NCBI GenBank assembly: GCA_003649145.1
Contig: QMQZ01000001.1
Span: 1-30,663 of the forward strand
From: Thermoproteota archaeon
GTDB taxonomy: Archaea > Thermoproteota > Methanomethylicia > Culexarchaeales > Culexmicrobiaceae
Direction of reading: 5' to 3'
Length of the DNA: 30,663 nucleotides
The notes under the pieces were generated by a model. It saw nothing but the letters and a program-made list of their open reading frames with translations. It had not been told where the DNA came from and made no database searches. Made by a program: the position numbers and the translations under genes. Each line of letters opens with the position of its first letter. Position 1 is the stretch's first letter. This document shows, one piece after another, positions 1-9,004 of this stretch.

Positions 1-619
1 AACCAGAGGCAAAATCAGAGGAGTTGAAGTCGTAATTTCAAGGTCAGGCTACACGGGCGAAGACGGCTTCGAAATAACTTTGTGGAGAGTTCCACTAAGT
101 GAAGCTGAAAGAGCAGTTGAAGTTTACAAGGCAATACTGGAGGCAGGAGAAGAGTTCGGAATAGCAGAGTGCGGCCTAGGAGCAAGAGACACTCTAAGGC
201 TAGAGGCAGGCCTAGTCCTCTACGGAAACGACATCGACGAAGAAACAACTCCACTAGAGGCAAAGCTAGATTGGGTTGTGAAGTTCGAAAAGGGAGAATT
301 CGTAGGTAGAGAAGCGCTATTGAAGCAAGCTGAAGAAGGAGTCAAGAGGATTAGAGTTGGAATAAAAATGATCGACAGAGGAATACCTAGACCCCACTAC
401 GAGCTATACGTTGGAGAAGAGAAGATTGGAACCATAACCAGCGGAACATACTCACCACTACTAAAAGTAGGAATAGCCATGGGATACGTGAAGCCGCAGT
501 ACTCAGAGCCGAAAACTCAAGTCGAAGTCGTTATTAGGGGGAGAAGAGCAAAAGCGGAAATAGTAGATTGGCCATTCTACGACCCCACAATCTACGGCAG
601 AAAGAGGGTGAAAAAGTGA
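1..619 (+). CDS. gcvT: Aminomethyltransferase GcvT (glycine cleavage T-protein), 3' part only
   Basis: This is the C-terminal ~205 residues of the glycine cleavage T-protein; the frame is open from base 2 and the 5' end lies outside the window. T-protein releases ammonia from the aminomethyl-lipoyl arm of GcvH and passes the carbon to tetrahydropterin. The visible part opens just before the motif SGYTGEDGFEI, the hallmark folate/substrate-binding segment of the family. It continues through the typical C-terminal beta-barrel domain (for example FVGREALL and GTITSGTYSPLLKVGIAMGY). The visible length fits the last ~55% of a ~370-residue enzyme. The stop TGA overlaps the GTG start of gcvH (GTGA at 616-619), so the two genes are translationally coupled. 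The P-protein subunits lie about 19 kb away at 19521-22462. Identification is secure. Confidence 0.96.
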   Translation, partial: TRGKIRGVEVVISRSGYTGEDGFEITLWRVPLSEAERAVEVYKAILEAGEEFGIAECGLGARDTLRLEAGLVLYGNDIDEETTPLEAKLDWVVKFEKGEFVGREALLKQAEEGVKRIRVGIKMIDRGIPRPHYELYVGEEKIGTITSGTYSPLLKVGIAMGYVKPQYSEPKTQVEVVIRGRRAKAEIVDWPFYDPTIYGRKRVKK

Positions 620-1029
620 AGGTAAATGAATATGAAGTTAAAGAAGACCTGTACTACACAAAAGAGCACGAGTGGGCTAAAATCGAAGGAGAGTACGTGA
701 GAATAGGAATAACAGACTACGCGCAAAAGCAGCTGAGAGACATCGTCTACGTCGAGCTCCCAGAAGTAGGCAAAAAAGTCGGCAAGATGGGTGTAATTGG
801 GACAGTAGAGTCCGTGAAAGCAGTATCAGAAGTCTACAGCCCAGTAAGCGGAGAAGTTGTAGAAGTAAATTTAGAGCTGGAAAACAGCCCAGAGCTAATA
901 AATCAAGACCCATACGGAGAAGGCTGGATAGCACTAATCAAGCCAACCAACCTAGAAGAGGAATTAAAGGAGCTCATGAAAGCTGAAGATTATTTAGAGT
1001 ACTTGAAGAAGGAAATTGAAGAGCACTAA
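616..1029 (+). CDS. gcvH: Glycine cleavage system H protein
   Basis: The 137-residue lipoyl carrier protein of the glycine cleavage system shuttles the aminomethyl group between P-, T- and L-proteins. The lipoylation hairpin is clear: GTVESVKAVSE, with the modified lysine at about residue 68, followed by SPVSGEVVEVN. The N-terminal segment YYTKEHEWAKIEGEYVRIGI is typical of GcvH. I place the start at GTG 616, which overlaps the gcvT stop (GTGA) and has GAGG eight nucleotides upstream. An ATG further upstream in the same frame would add 16 unconserved residues read through the gcvT end. The length matches the family (about 125-140). The stop TAA overlaps by four bases the stop of the convergent gene on the other strand. 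Confidence 0.96.
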   Translation: MKVNEYEVKEDLYYTKEHEWAKIEGEYVRIGITDYAQKQLRDIVYVELPEVGKKVGKMGVIGTVESVKAVSEVYSPVSGEVVEVNLELENSPELINQDPYGEGWIALIKPTNLEEELKELMKAEDYLEYLKKEIEEH

Positions 1030-2141
1030 GCAACCTTAACTATTTTTTCCTCACCATAATCCGTTATAACCCTCATGTAACCCCTCAAAAGCTCATCCAA
1101 CTCAGGATCACCAGTATCAACTCTAAGGCAGGGAATGGTTGAGAGCTTATAGTGAGTTGCTATTACAACTATGTTCTCTCGGCCAACTCTCCTTATAACT
1201 TCAGGGCTGATCTGCTGATTACCCCTACCGAAAATGAAGCCTTGACTCCCAATAGGAGTAACCACGATAACCCCACGCCTCCCCTCAATCTCCCTTAGAA
1301 TCCTCTCCTCATTAACGTCAACCGCCACCAACCTCCTGCCCAAAAGGATGTCAACTCCAAGAAGAGTTTTGGGAAGCCCTAAAACGTCAGCAATAGCCTT
1401 AACAGTAGTCCCTGGACCCAAAATGTATACTACGTCGTCCTCCATCCTCTCCACAAAGTACCTCGCAATAGCCAACTGATTTTCACGCTCATCATCAGTC
1501 TGAGGACTGGGAGACTTAGCGCTCTGAACGTAATTTGGCTCGTAGGGAACAAGTAGGTAGCCGTAAAGCTTAGCTGACAAGCGGCCTGCTCGAAAAGCCT
1601 CCTCATCAACGTCCATGACCTCAGCTTCCCTAACCAGCAGCCTCCCACTAAGGAAGTCAGCTACAACTCTAGCTGCGACGCGAGGATTAAGCGCGAAAAC
1701 TGCAGAGTGCATCTTAACTCCAGTAGGAACGCCTAGAACTGGAACCTTCAAGTCAACAGCTTCGCATACGTCCCTCGCAGTGCCGTCTCCGCCGCAAAAA
1801 ACTATTAGGTCGACGCCTAGCTGAAGCATTTCTCTAGCAGCGCGCTTTGTGTCCTCACTAGAAGTCTTATCGCCAATATTCCCTATAACCACTGGGTCGA
1901 AGCCGCAATCCCTAGCCTCATACTCCCCCATTTCTTTTGGGTAGGTAACCAATGTGAACTTAACTTTAAGCCTCTTCAGCTCTCTAAGCATCTGCCTTGC
2001 TCTCTCAGGAGCAATAGGCTTAGCTCCAAGCTTAATTGCTAGTTGAAGTATCTCCTCTCCATCAGTACCCTTAAGCCCAACTCTACCTCCCATTCCAGCT
2101 ATTGGGTTAACTATGAAGCCTAGCTTCTTCAACTTAAACAC
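1026..2141 (-). CDS. ATP-NAD kinase-like protein (COG3199/AcoX-type)
   Basis: A 371-residue protein of the archaeal/bacterial ATP-NAD kinase-like family (COG3199), related to the diacylglycerol kinase/NAD kinase fold. The N-terminus carries VNPIAGMGGRVG (residues 11-22) followed by KGTDG, both characteristic of this family. GGDGTARD (117-124) matches the conserved GGDGT nucleotide-binding motif of NAD kinases. Length is typical. The likely reaction is phosphorylation of NAD or a related acceptor using ATP or polyphosphate; the substrate of this subfamily is not settled from sequence. The GTG start overlaps the ileS stop by one base (TAGTG), so the gene is probably co-transcribed with ileS and translated by coupling. 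The 3' end overlaps the stop of gcvH on the opposite strand. Confidence 0.85.
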   Translation of the reverse strand: MFKLKKLGFIVNPIAGMGGRVGLKGTDGEEILQLAIKLGAKPIAPERARQMLRELKRLKVKFTLVTYPKEMGEYEARDCGFDPVVIGNIGDKTSSEDTKRAAREMLQLGVDLIVFCGGDGTARDVCEAVDLKVPVLGVPTGVKMHSAVFALNPRVAARVVADFLSGRLLVREAEVMDVDEEAFRAGRLSAKLYGYLLVPYEPNYVQSAKSPSPQTDDERENQLAIARYFVERMEDDVVYILGPGTTVKAIADVLGLPKTLLGVDILLGRRLVAVDVNEERILREIEGRRGVIVVTPIGSQGFIFGRGNQQISPEVIRRVGRENIVVIATHYKLSTIPCLRVDTGDPELDELLRGYMRVITDYGEEKIVKVA

Positions 2142-5100
2142 TATAGTGGAGTTATGCCCATCCGATACTCTTCACCATTAATTCTCCACAGCTTCTCATA
2201 AGTAGCCTTGTACGGAGGCGTCTGAGTTAACAGCAGCTCCTTAACTCTAACCTCCCTCAAAATGTACCACTCCATCGACTTAAGCATCTCCAGTATCTTC
2301 TTATTGGACACTGCGACGTAAGCGTCTATGTAAGCTTCAATTGGAAGGTCCAGCTCCTTCCTCATCTCCTGCAGTCTCCTAACAACCTCTCTTGCAAGTC
2401 CCTCAGCTACCAGCTCGTCAGTTAGCTTCACATTCAAGTATACATCTCCGAGGTTGAATGAGGCTTTGACGTAGTCCTCAGCCACCTCCTCGCTTAAAGT
2501 GAGGTCTTCTGGAGTTAACTTGAACTTCTCACCAGCAACCTCAACTTCATAGTAGCCACTAGCTTCAAGAGCTTTCTTAACCTCGGCTGGATCTAGTGAC
2601 TGGAGGACTTCTAGGAGTAGCTTGAGCTTGTCCTTGAGCTTCGGACCTAAAGTAGCGTGGTTTGGAGATATCGTTATTTTCTTGAGCTTACCCTCCTCCT
2701 CTCTCGGCAGGAGCTTGATGTTCTTGACGTTTGCTTGCTCGCAAATTACGGACTTGAACTCCTCAACTGCCCTTTCAACCTCAGGTTTATCAGCAATCAC
2801 CACTAGCTCCATTAATGGGTGCCTCAACTTTATCCTCGCACTCTGCCTAGCGCTCATGGCTGCTTCTACAATCGACCTAGCTATGCTCATCAGCTTAACT
2901 AGCTCCTCATCAACGAGCTCTTCAACTGGCTCAGGCCAGTCGCACATGTGGATGCTTTCAGGCAGATTTTCATCTGCAGGCCTGAATATGTCCTGGTAGA
3001 GCATCTCTGTTATGAATGGCATTATTGGAGCAGCCAACTTCAAGAACGTGAGCAGCACATGATACATTGTGGCGTAAGCAGCGTACTTCGTCGGGTCCTC
3101 GCTTTCAATCCAAGTCCTCCGCCTAATCAGCTTGATGTACCACCTACTAACATCCTCAACTATGAACTCCCTGAGAGCTCTAGCAGCTTCATGTATGTGG
3201 AGCTTCTCCATGGCCTCGGTAACCTTCTTAACTAGAATCTGAGTCTTACTTAGAAGCCAGCGGTCCTCAGGCTGCAAGTGCTCCTCAACATCCTTCAAGC
3301 TGTACTTTGCAGGCGAGTACTTGTCCAAGTTCATGTAGAGGCTTGCAAAGTAGTAGACGCTCCACATGATCTTCAATGCCCTGTAAACCTCTTCCAGCTC
3401 CTCCATTGAGAAACGCAGGTCCTCCCAAGGAGTGCACTGGAGCTCATACCACCTCAGCGTGTCTCTACTGTACTTGCTGAATACCTCCTCTGGGTAGACG
3501 ACGTTTCCAAGAGACTTATGCATCGCCCTACCGTACTGGTCTAGTGACCAGCCGTGCATTAGCACCTGCTTGTATGGAGAACTGCCGAACCCTATGTATC
3601 CGCTGACGAGTAGAGTGTAGAACCAGCCTCTCGTCTGGTCGGGGCCCTCGAGAATCAAGTCTGCAGGCCACCACTTCTTGAACTCCTCCTCACTAGATGG
3701 AAAGCCTAGGCAAGCCCACGAAGCTACGCTTGAGTCCATCCATACATCTAGGATGTCAGGAACTCTGCGCATCTCCCCACCACAAGTGCACTTGAGGACA
3801 ACTTCGTCAATCCACGGCTTGTGCAAGTCGAGGACCGGTGGAAGCTTTATCGCCTTCCTCTTCAACTCCTCAACTGAACCTATAACCTCTCTACGCCCAC
3901 ACTTCTCACAGATCCATATTGGGAGGGGGGCGCCCCAGTACCTCTGCCTCGAAATAACCCAATTCCTCACATTTAGAAGCCAATTCCTAAACCTATTCTT
4001 CCCAGCCCACTCAGGAACCCACTTAATTCGCTCATTCTCCTCCAAAAGCTCCTCCTTAATCTCTGGAACCCTAATGAACCACTGCCTAGTAGCTCTGAGG
4101 AGAAGTGGAGTCTTACAGCGCCAGCAGTGAGGATACCTGTGCCTAACCTTACCCTTATAGAGCAGGAGGCCCTTTCTCTCCAAGTCGGCAATTATCTCCT
4201 CATTAGCATCCCAAATCAGCTTCCCAGCATACTTACCAGCTTCACTAGTAAACCTACCAGACTCGTCGACTGGAGAGACAACCGGCAAATTGTACTCTAA
4301 ACCTACGAGGAAATCCTCTTCACCGTGTCCAGGAGCTGAGTGAACGCATCCTGTACCCTCCTCCATAGTTACGAACTCCTCACTCAAAACGACCCTGTGA
4401 ACACCTCGAATCTTCTTTTGAACATCAACCTCCTCAAGAAGTGGAGGAACATACTTTAAACCTTCAAGCTCCCGGCCTGAGAAGCGCTCTAAGATCTCAT
4501 AGCTCAACCCAACCTCGCTGAAGACAGCCTCGCACCTAGGCTCAGCGAGAATGTAAACTTCATCTCCAACCTTAGCTCTCACGTAGGTGTGATCTGGATG
4601 AACCATTACAGCAACATTCGCAGGCAAAGTCCATGGAGTAGTAGTCCAAATTAAGATATACTCCTTCTCCCTCCCCTCAACAGGGAACTTGACGTATATT
4701 GATGGGTCTTCAACCTCTTTATAAGCGTCGGTCACCTCATACCCCGAAAGCACAGTTTCACATCGAGGACACCAGTGGAAAACCATGTAGCCCTCTTCAA
4801 GCAACCCCTTCTCATCAGCCTTCTTTATAACCCACCACTCAGCCTCAATGTACTGTTGAGTGATAGTCATGTAGGGATTATCCCAGTCCATCCAGACTCC
4901 CAGGTCCTTAAACTGCTTCTCAAGAACCTTCAAGTGCTCAAGCGCATACTGCTTGCACTCCTCAATGAAGCGCTTAACGCCCAGAGACTCTATGTCCTTC
5001 TTAGTCTTGAGCCCCAGCTTCTTCTCAACCATTACCTCAATAGGCAAGCCGTGCATGTCATAGCCAGGCTGATCCCTGACATCGAATCCTCTCATCCTAA

Positions 5101-5320
5101 AGAATCTCAGGAAAGCGTCCTTCAACACCTTATTCCAAGCATTCCCCACGTGAATTGGATTAGTAACGTAGGGCGGGCCGTCAAGGAAGTAGAACTTAGG
5201 CCCACCAGCTCTCAACTTCTTAGCCTTCTCGTAAATTCGATTCTCATCCCACCACTTGAATACTTCAAGCTCACCCTCACTTCCAGGATACTCTCTACGA
5301 GTAGCTCCAACAACACCCAC
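2141..5320 (-). CDS. ileS: Isoleucyl-tRNA synthetase
   Basis: Class Ia synthetase charging tRNA-Ile, 1059 residues with the start used here. The HIGH motif reads HVGN within PPYVTNPIHVGNAW (57-60), and a CP1 editing domain follows (IWTTTPWTLPANVAV; GEEDF). The KMSKS region is MHKSLGN (600-606), keeping the second lysine but with Ala and His at the usual Lys and Ser positions. Two CxxC pairs (CEKCG and CTCGG) lie in the middle, and an anticodon-binding domain and C-terminal region complete the protein. An upstream in-frame GTG at 5350 would add ten residues. I prefer GTG 5320 because GGAGG lies nine nucleotides before it (5330-5334), the spacing seen at many genes here. It is transcribed divergently from aglB and followed directly by the NAD kinase-like gene. 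Confidence 0.96.
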   Translation of the reverse strand: MGVVGATRREYPGSEGELEVFKWWDENRIYEKAKKLRAGGPKFYFLDGPPYVTNPIHVGNAWNKVLKDAFLRFFRMRGFDVRDQPGYDMHGLPIEVMVEKKLGLKTKKDIESLGVKRFIEECKQYALEHLKVLEKQFKDLGVWMDWDNPYMTITQQYIEAEWWVIKKADEKGLLEEGYMVFHWCPRCETVLSGYEVTDAYKEVEDPSIYVKFPVEGREKEYILIWTTTPWTLPANVAVMVHPDHTYVRAKVGDEVYILAEPRCEAVFSEVGLSYEILERFSGRELEGLKYVPPLLEEVDVQKKIRGVHRVVLSEEFVTMEEGTGCVHSAPGHGEEDFLVGLEYNLPVVSPVDESGRFTSEAGKYAGKLIWDANEEIIADLERKGLLLYKGKVRHRYPHCWRCKTPLLLRATRQWFIRVPEIKEELLEENERIKWVPEWAGKNRFRNWLLNVRNWVISRQRYWGAPLPIWICEKCGRREVIGSVEELKRKAIKLPPVLDLHKPWIDEVVLKCTCGGEMRRVPDILDVWMDSSVASWACLGFPSSEEEFKKWWPADLILEGPDQTRGWFYTLLVSGYIGFGSSPYKQVLMHGWSLDQYGRAMHKSLGNVVYPEEVFSKYSRDTLRWYELQCTPWEDLRFSMEELEEVYRALKIMWSVYYFASLYMNLDKYSPAKYSLKDVEEHLQPEDRWLLSKTQILVKKVTEAMEKLHIHEAARALREFIVEDVSRWYIKLIRRRTWIESEDPTKYAAYATMYHVLLTFLKLAAPIMPFITEMLYQDIFRPADENLPESIHMCDWPEPVEELVDEELVKLMSIARSIVEAAMSARQSARIKLRHPLMELVVIADKPEVERAVEEFKSVICEQANVKNIKLLPREEEGKLKKITISPNHATLGPKLKDKLKLLLEVLQSLDPAEVKKALEASGYYEVEVAGEKFKLTPEDLTLSEEVAEDYVKASFNLGDVYLNVKLTDELVAEGLAREVVRRLQEMRKELDLPIEAYIDAYVAVSNKKILEMLKSMEWYILREVRVKELLLTQTPPYKATYEKLWRINGEEYRMGITPL

Positions 5321-5329
5321 AACAATCAC

Positions 5330-5334
5330 CCTCC
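5330..5334 (-). promoter_or_regulatory. Ribosome binding site deciding the ileS start
   Basis: Read on the minus strand the sequence is GGAGGGTGATT, nearly the full complement of the archaeal 16S rRNA 3' end. Nine nucleotides separate GGAGG from GTG 5320, while the upstream GTG at 5350 has no such site before it. It would lie inside the coding region if the 5350 start were used. Confidence 0.65.
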
Positions 5335-5390
5335 AAGTAGTAACATTCACCTAGAAGTAGGTAGAACCAAAGAGAAAGCTGCAGGTAAAG

Positions 5391-5400
5391 CCTTAAATTT
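5391..5400 (-). promoter_or_regulatory. Probable TATA box of ileS
   Basis: Minus-strand AAATTTAAGG is the best TATA-like element in the ileS/aglB divergent spacer for this strand. A start about 25 nt downstream would give a leader of roughly 45 nt to GTG 5320, long enough to include the GGAGG at 5330-5334. Confidence 0.45.
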
Positions 5401-5446
5401 GGCGCTGATGCACACTCCAGCCTCCTCATCATAGGGGAGAACCAAT

Positions 5447-5456
5447 AATATTTAAA
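5447..5456 (+). promoter_or_regulatory. Probable TATA box of aglB
   Basis: AATATTTAAA is a good archaeal TATA element. Transcription starting about 25 nt downstream (near 5477) would leave a short leader that just holds the GGAGG at 5481-5485 before the TTG start at 5493. Confidence 0.6.
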
Positions 5457-5492
5457 GTTTATTGAGCATTAGGGGTTAGAGGAGGAAGCGCT

Positions 5493-7511
5493 TTGCCAAA
5501 GCGATTCAACATCAAAGCCGCCCTTAAGCGAATACCCCGAATCAGCAACATAATAAAAATAGCCTCAGTAATCCTCATCTTCACTCTCGCCCTTGGAATA
5601 AGGTTGCTCCCACTCAAGTACGGAGCTTGGCTAACCGCATACGACCCATACTTCCAATACAGAGTAACCGAGTACATTGTTGAAAATGGCTTCACAGCCT
5701 GGTTCACCTGGATAGACGAGATGAGCTGGTACCCCTACGGCAGAAATATAGCTAAAACCTCCTACCCAGGAGTTCCATTTACAGGAGCATTCTTCTACAT
5801 GCTCGCCAAAAGCCTAGGAATAAATGCAACACTCATGGAAGTGTGCGTAGTAGTACCAGCAATACTAGGAGCACTATCAGCAGTCCTAGCATACCTTATT
5901 GGAAGAGAAGTTGAAGATGAAGCGGCAGGAATATTCGCAGGACTACTCCTAGCAACAGTGCCAGCCTTCATCGGAAGAACAACAGCAGGATTCTACGACA
6001 CAGAAAGCGTAGGCTTCTTCGCATACATGCTATCGCTATACTTCTGGATAGTGGCAATGAAGAGGAATTCGAAGATAGCAGCAATACTATCTGGAGCAGC
6101 GCTAGCATACATGCTAATATCATGGGGAGGAAGCATCTACCTACTAAACCTGTACGCCATATACGCAATCATAATGGTGGTCGTAGGCAAGTACTCAAGA
6201 AAGCTCCTCACAACCTATGCAATAACACTAGGCATAGCACTCTTCCTAGCAGCCCAAGCACCACTATTCGCAAGAAAGTACCTAGTGAGCTACGCTACAA
6301 TAATGCCAATCGCAGCAATGATACTTCTCTCAATCAAAGGAGTGCTGGAAGAGGCGGAGGACAAAAAAGCCAAACTAATAGGACTAGCAGCCATAGCAGT
6401 AATTGCCGTTGGAGGAATAGCAGCACTAGAAGCTGGAGGACGCCTAAGAAAACTAACAGGAAGAGTACTATCAGTCGTAAATCCATTTGCTAGAGAAGCG
6501 CAGCCACTAGTCGCATCAGTAGCAGAGCACAGAACTCCAACCTGGGGCCACATATTCTTCCAGCTAAACATACTACTCCTACTCGCGCCAGTAGGAATTT
6601 ACTTTGTACTCAAGAGAGGAAGAGACAACGACATACTACTAGCTTTAGGGGCAATCACAAGCGCTTACTTCGCAGCGACAATGATAAGGCTACTAATGCT
6701 AGCAGCACCAACATTCAGCATACTAGCAGGAATAGGGTTAGTTAAAATCCTAAAGCCCCACGTCAACGTAGTCATGAGGAGAACTCCAACAGCAAGAAGA
6801 GGGAGGAAAATCACAGTTAGAGTGAATAGAGGTGGAAGCGCTTGGACGGTACTAATGATGACGCTCATCCTCATGTTCGCAGTAGTATCCTGGAGAGACG
6901 TAGCATTCGCACCTCAAACAATAGTAAGCTGCGGAGGAGTGCCGGGAGGAACTAAGTATCAAGACTGGATCGAAGCACTCCTATGGATGAGAGAAAACCT
7001 ACCTGAAGACGCAGTGGTAGCTTCATGGTGGGACTACGGCTACTGGATAACAACCATGTCCAACAAGACGACGATATGCGACAACGCCACGCTAAATGCA
7101 ACCCAAATCAAGTTAGTAGCAACAGCATTCATGTCAAATGAGACAGTGGCGCTCGAGATATTCAAGAAGCTAGGAGTAACCCACGTAGTAGTCTTCGAAG
7201 CCTTCGACCCTCAAACAGGCTTCCTACTACACGGAAGAGGGTACGGGGACTTCGCCAAGTCCCAGTGGATGATCAGAATAGCTGGACTAAACGTCTCAGA
7301 CTACATCAAGTACTATAGAGAGCAGGGAATATACACTCCTCAAGGACCACTAGCTGCAAATGCAACATTATACAGGCTGCTATTCGCCACGAGAAGAACT
7401 CTATGGAAGACGTGGGGAATAGACATACCTGAGCCAGAGCACTTCGAGCTAGTATTCAGCTCAAGCAATGGATTCGTATTCGTGTGGAAAGTGAACTACG
7501 AGGAAGGCTGA
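5493..7511 (+). CDS. aglB: Oligosaccharyltransferase catalytic subunit (AglB/Stt3 family)
   Basis: A 672-residue multi-spanning enzyme that transfers a lipid-linked glycan to Asn in N-X-S/T sequons on the outer face of the membrane. The N-terminal two thirds is about a dozen hydrophobic helices, the first at about residues 21-39. The first acidic catalytic motif is in AYDPYFQYR (Asp51) and the second is GFYDTE (Asp169 and Glu171). WWDYG, which binds the sequon Ser/Thr, is at 512-516, followed by DNATLNAT (530-537), the Stt3/AglB DNxTxNxT block. The C-terminal soluble domain is short (about 180 residues), so this is a small AglB. The start is TTG with GGAGG seven nucleotides upstream. Possible partners in this window are the ribophorin I-like protein (23746-25413) and the sequon-rich surface protein (27324-29966). 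The 3' end overlaps nop10 on the other strand. Confidence 0.95.
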   Translation: MPKRFNIKAALKRIPRISNIIKIASVILIFTLALGIRLLPLKYGAWLTAYDPYFQYRVTEYIVENGFTAWFTWIDEMSWYPYGRNIAKTSYPGVPFTGAFFYMLAKSLGINATLMEVCVVVPAILGALSAVLAYLIGREVEDEAAGIFAGLLLATVPAFIGRTTAGFYDTESVGFFAYMLSLYFWIVAMKRNSKIAAILSGAALAYMLISWGGSIYLLNLYAIYAIIMVVVGKYSRKLLTTYAITLGIALFLAAQAPLFARKYLVSYATIMPIAAMILLSIKGVLEEAEDKKAKLIGLAAIAVIAVGGIAALEAGGRLRKLTGRVLSVVNPFAREAQPLVASVAEHRTPTWGHIFFQLNILLLLAPVGIYFVLKRGRDNDILLALGAITSAYFAATMIRLLMLAAPTFSILAGIGLVKILKPHVNVVMRRTPTARRGRKITVRVNRGGSAWTVLMMTLILMFAVVSWRDVAFAPQTIVSCGGVPGGTKYQDWIEALLWMRENLPEDAVVASWWDYGYWITTMSNKTTICDNATLNATQIKLVATAFMSNETVALEIFKKLGVTHVVVFEAFDPQTGFLLHGRGYGDFAKSQWMIRIAGLNVSDYIKYYREQGIYTPQGPLAANATLYRLLFATRRTLWKTWGIDIPEPEHFELVFSSSNGFVFVWKVNYEEG

Positions 7512-7678
7512 CCCTTCTCAGCAAGCTTTTTCATAAGCCTCCTATACCTCGCATATTTATCGTCAGGAGAAAACTTAGGCGGATGAGGAATTCTAACAGG
7601 GCCACCACAGTAGGGACAGGCATTCCGCCTAAGAGTATACCTACCGCACTTAGTGCACTTCCTCAAAAGCCAAGGCAA
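7496..7678 (-). CDS. nop10: H/ACA snoRNP protein Nop10
   Basis: A 60-residue RNA-binding component of the archaeal H/ACA pseudouridylation complex (with Cbf5, Gar1 and L7Ae). A zinc ribbon (Cys8, Cys11, Cys21, Cys24 in RKCTKCGRYTL and CPYCGG) is followed by the signature HPPKFSPDDKYARYRR. I prefer the TTG at 7678 because GAGG lies eight nucleotides upstream and the protein then begins MPWLLRKC, the usual distance to the first cysteine. The GTG at 7681 would add one residue. It is the last gene of the translation cluster eL44-eS27-aIF2-alpha-Nop10, an order common in archaea. Its 3' end overlaps the end of aglB on the plus strand by 16 bases. Confidence 0.95.
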   Translation of the reverse strand: MPWLLRKCTKCGRYTLRRNACPYCGGPVRIPHPPKFSPDDKYARYRRLMKKLAEKGQPSS

Positions 7679-7688
7679 CACTCAACCC

Positions 7689-8480
7689 TCAAAGCCTAGT
7701 GAAACTACCTTGACCACCCATCTCCTTAATAGCATTTAAAGCTGCCTTGACAATCGCGTCTAATGCAGCCTCAGCAATCTGATAATTCCTAGCTCTAACG
7801 TCAACCCGGTATCTAGGAGCCCCAACACTATAAACTCGAAATACAGCGTCAAACTCCTTACCAGCCTCAATAGCCCTCATCAAAGCCTTCTTAATCCTCA
7901 AAACACCGTCAGGGGCAGTGGAAGTCAATTGGAGAATCCCGCTAATCTTAACCTCTGGAAGCTCAATGTAGGCCTTAGCCAAGTCAGCTAAAACTTCAGC
8001 CCACTCCTTAGGGACGCCTGCTTTGAGAAGAGGCTCGATGCCCTCCATAGCAGCAGCTTCAAATCCAGCAAAAATCTCTCCGAAAAAGTCCTCAAGAGGC
8101 CAGCCCGCCTCCTCATAAGCTTCATCCAAAGTCTTGCCAAGCCTTTCAGCAGCCATCTCCAAAAACTTCTCAGCCCTCTGAAGCCTCTTCCACTCCAAAA
8201 GCTTCTCCTTCCTCTCCTTAGCAGTAACACGCCTAAGAGAAAGGTCTACGTGGCCCTTCCTAGGGTCAACCCTAATAACCTTCAAAACAACCTTGCGGCC
8301 CTCCTTGAGGAAGTCCCTAATATTGTGAACCCAGCTAGAAGAAACCTCACCAATTGGCACGTAACCCTCAATTCCACCATACTCATCTAATATGACGTAC
8401 GCTCCTCTATCGAAAACCTCAGCAACAGTAGCCATCACCAGCTCTCCCAGCTCAGGAAGCGGCCTCCTCCTTCTAACCAA
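7689..8480 (-). CDS. eif2a: Translation initiation factor aIF2 subunit alpha
   Basis: The 263-residue alpha subunit of aIF2, which helps bring Met-tRNAi to the small ribosomal subunit. An N-terminal S1/OB domain spans roughly residues 10-85 (GELVMATVAEVFDRGAYVIL, then GYVPIGEVSSSWV and GHVDLSLRRV). A helical middle domain and a C-terminal alpha/beta domain follow. Length is the usual ~265. The TTG start is supported by GGAGG (8490-8494) nine nucleotides upstream and by the normal distance from the N-terminus to the S1 domain. It lies between rps27e and nop10, with a 19-nt gap to rps27e. Confidence 0.95.
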   Translation of the reverse strand: MVRRRRPLPELGELVMATVAEVFDRGAYVILDEYGGIEGYVPIGEVSSSWVHNIRDFLKEGRKVVLKVIRVDPRKGHVDLSLRRVTAKERKEKLLEWKRLQRAEKFLEMAAERLGKTLDEAYEEAGWPLEDFFGEIFAGFEAAAMEGIEPLLKAGVPKEWAEVLADLAKAYIELPEVKISGILQLTSTAPDGVLRIKKALMRAIEAGKEFDAVFRVYSVGAPRYRVDVRARNYQIAEAALDAIVKAALNAIKEMGGQGSFTRL

Positions 8481-8499
8481 ACTAATAAACCTCCAGTAA

Positions 8500-8712
8500 C
8501 TACTCTAGAACCCTAACAAGCTTACCCTCAATAATAGCCTTACCGCCAGTAGGCCTAACCAAAACCCTATTACAAACAAGGCACCTAACAACCGTAGAAG
8601 CCCTATCAAAGGTTATCTGCTCATTACCGCAGTCAGGGCAGCTAACCACGATAAACCTACTCTTAGGCTCAGGAATCAAAATCCTCCTCTTCTTCATCCT
8701 AACTATGCTCAC
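8500..8712 (-). CDS. rps27e: Ribosomal protein eS27
   Basis: Small-subunit zinc-ribbon protein, 70 residues. The core is typical: PKSRF, then [11 protein letters not shown] (Cys25 and Cys28), a conserved STVVRC and CLVC (Cys44 and Cys47), ending in PTGGKA. The start is GTG at 8712, one base after the rpl44e stop, with GAGG nine nucleotides upstream. An ATG at 8697 ([11 protein letters not shown]) would also give a protein of normal family length but has no good ribosome binding site. It is part of the eL44-eS27-aIF2-alpha-Nop10 cluster. Confidence 0.95.
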   Translation of the reverse strand: MSIVRMKKRRILIPEPKSRFIVVSCPDCGNEQITFDRASTVVRCLVCNRVLVRPTGGKAIIEGKLVRVLE

Positions 8713-8713
8713 T

Positions 8714-8998
8714 TCACCTCACCTCGACTATCTCAATCCTCTTAATCCTAATGCCCTCCTTATGAATAATGTAGCCGCAAACCCTGCAGGTAAGCTTCAA
8801 AGTCTGCTTCTTAGTAATCTTGGCGAATCGCTTCTGCTCAGACTTCCTCTTGCTACCATAACCCTTCTTCTTAGCTCTATAACGCCTCTCACCAGCAGCG
8901 AGAGCCCTCCTCTTACCAGCCTTATAGAGCGATACCGTGTGCTCAGTATGCGACTTACACCTCGGGCAGTACGTCCTTATTATCTTAGGAACCTTCAC
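8714..8998 (-). CDS. rpl44e: Ribosomal protein eL44
   Basis: A 94-residue large-subunit protein near the E site. Two CxxC pairs form the zinc site (Cys11 and Cys14 in [11 protein letters not shown]; Cys71 and Cys74 in CRVCG), separated by the basic segment [26 protein letters not shown] that is diagnostic for eL44/L36a. The GTG start lies six bases after the GINS gene stop, with a GGGG-type ribosome binding site about nine nucleotides upstream. Confidence 0.96.
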   Translation of the reverse strand: MKVPKIIRTYCPRCKSHTEHTVSLYKAGKRRALAAGERRYRAKKKGYGSKRKSEQKRFAKITKKQTLKLTCRVCGYIIHKEGIRIKRIEIVEVR

Positions 8999-9004
8999 TC
9001 ACAC

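Noticed and set aside
3678..4130. 150-codon open frame on the plus strand opposite ileS
   Set aside because: Shadow of the ileS coding sequence; composition and lack of motifs show it is not a gene.
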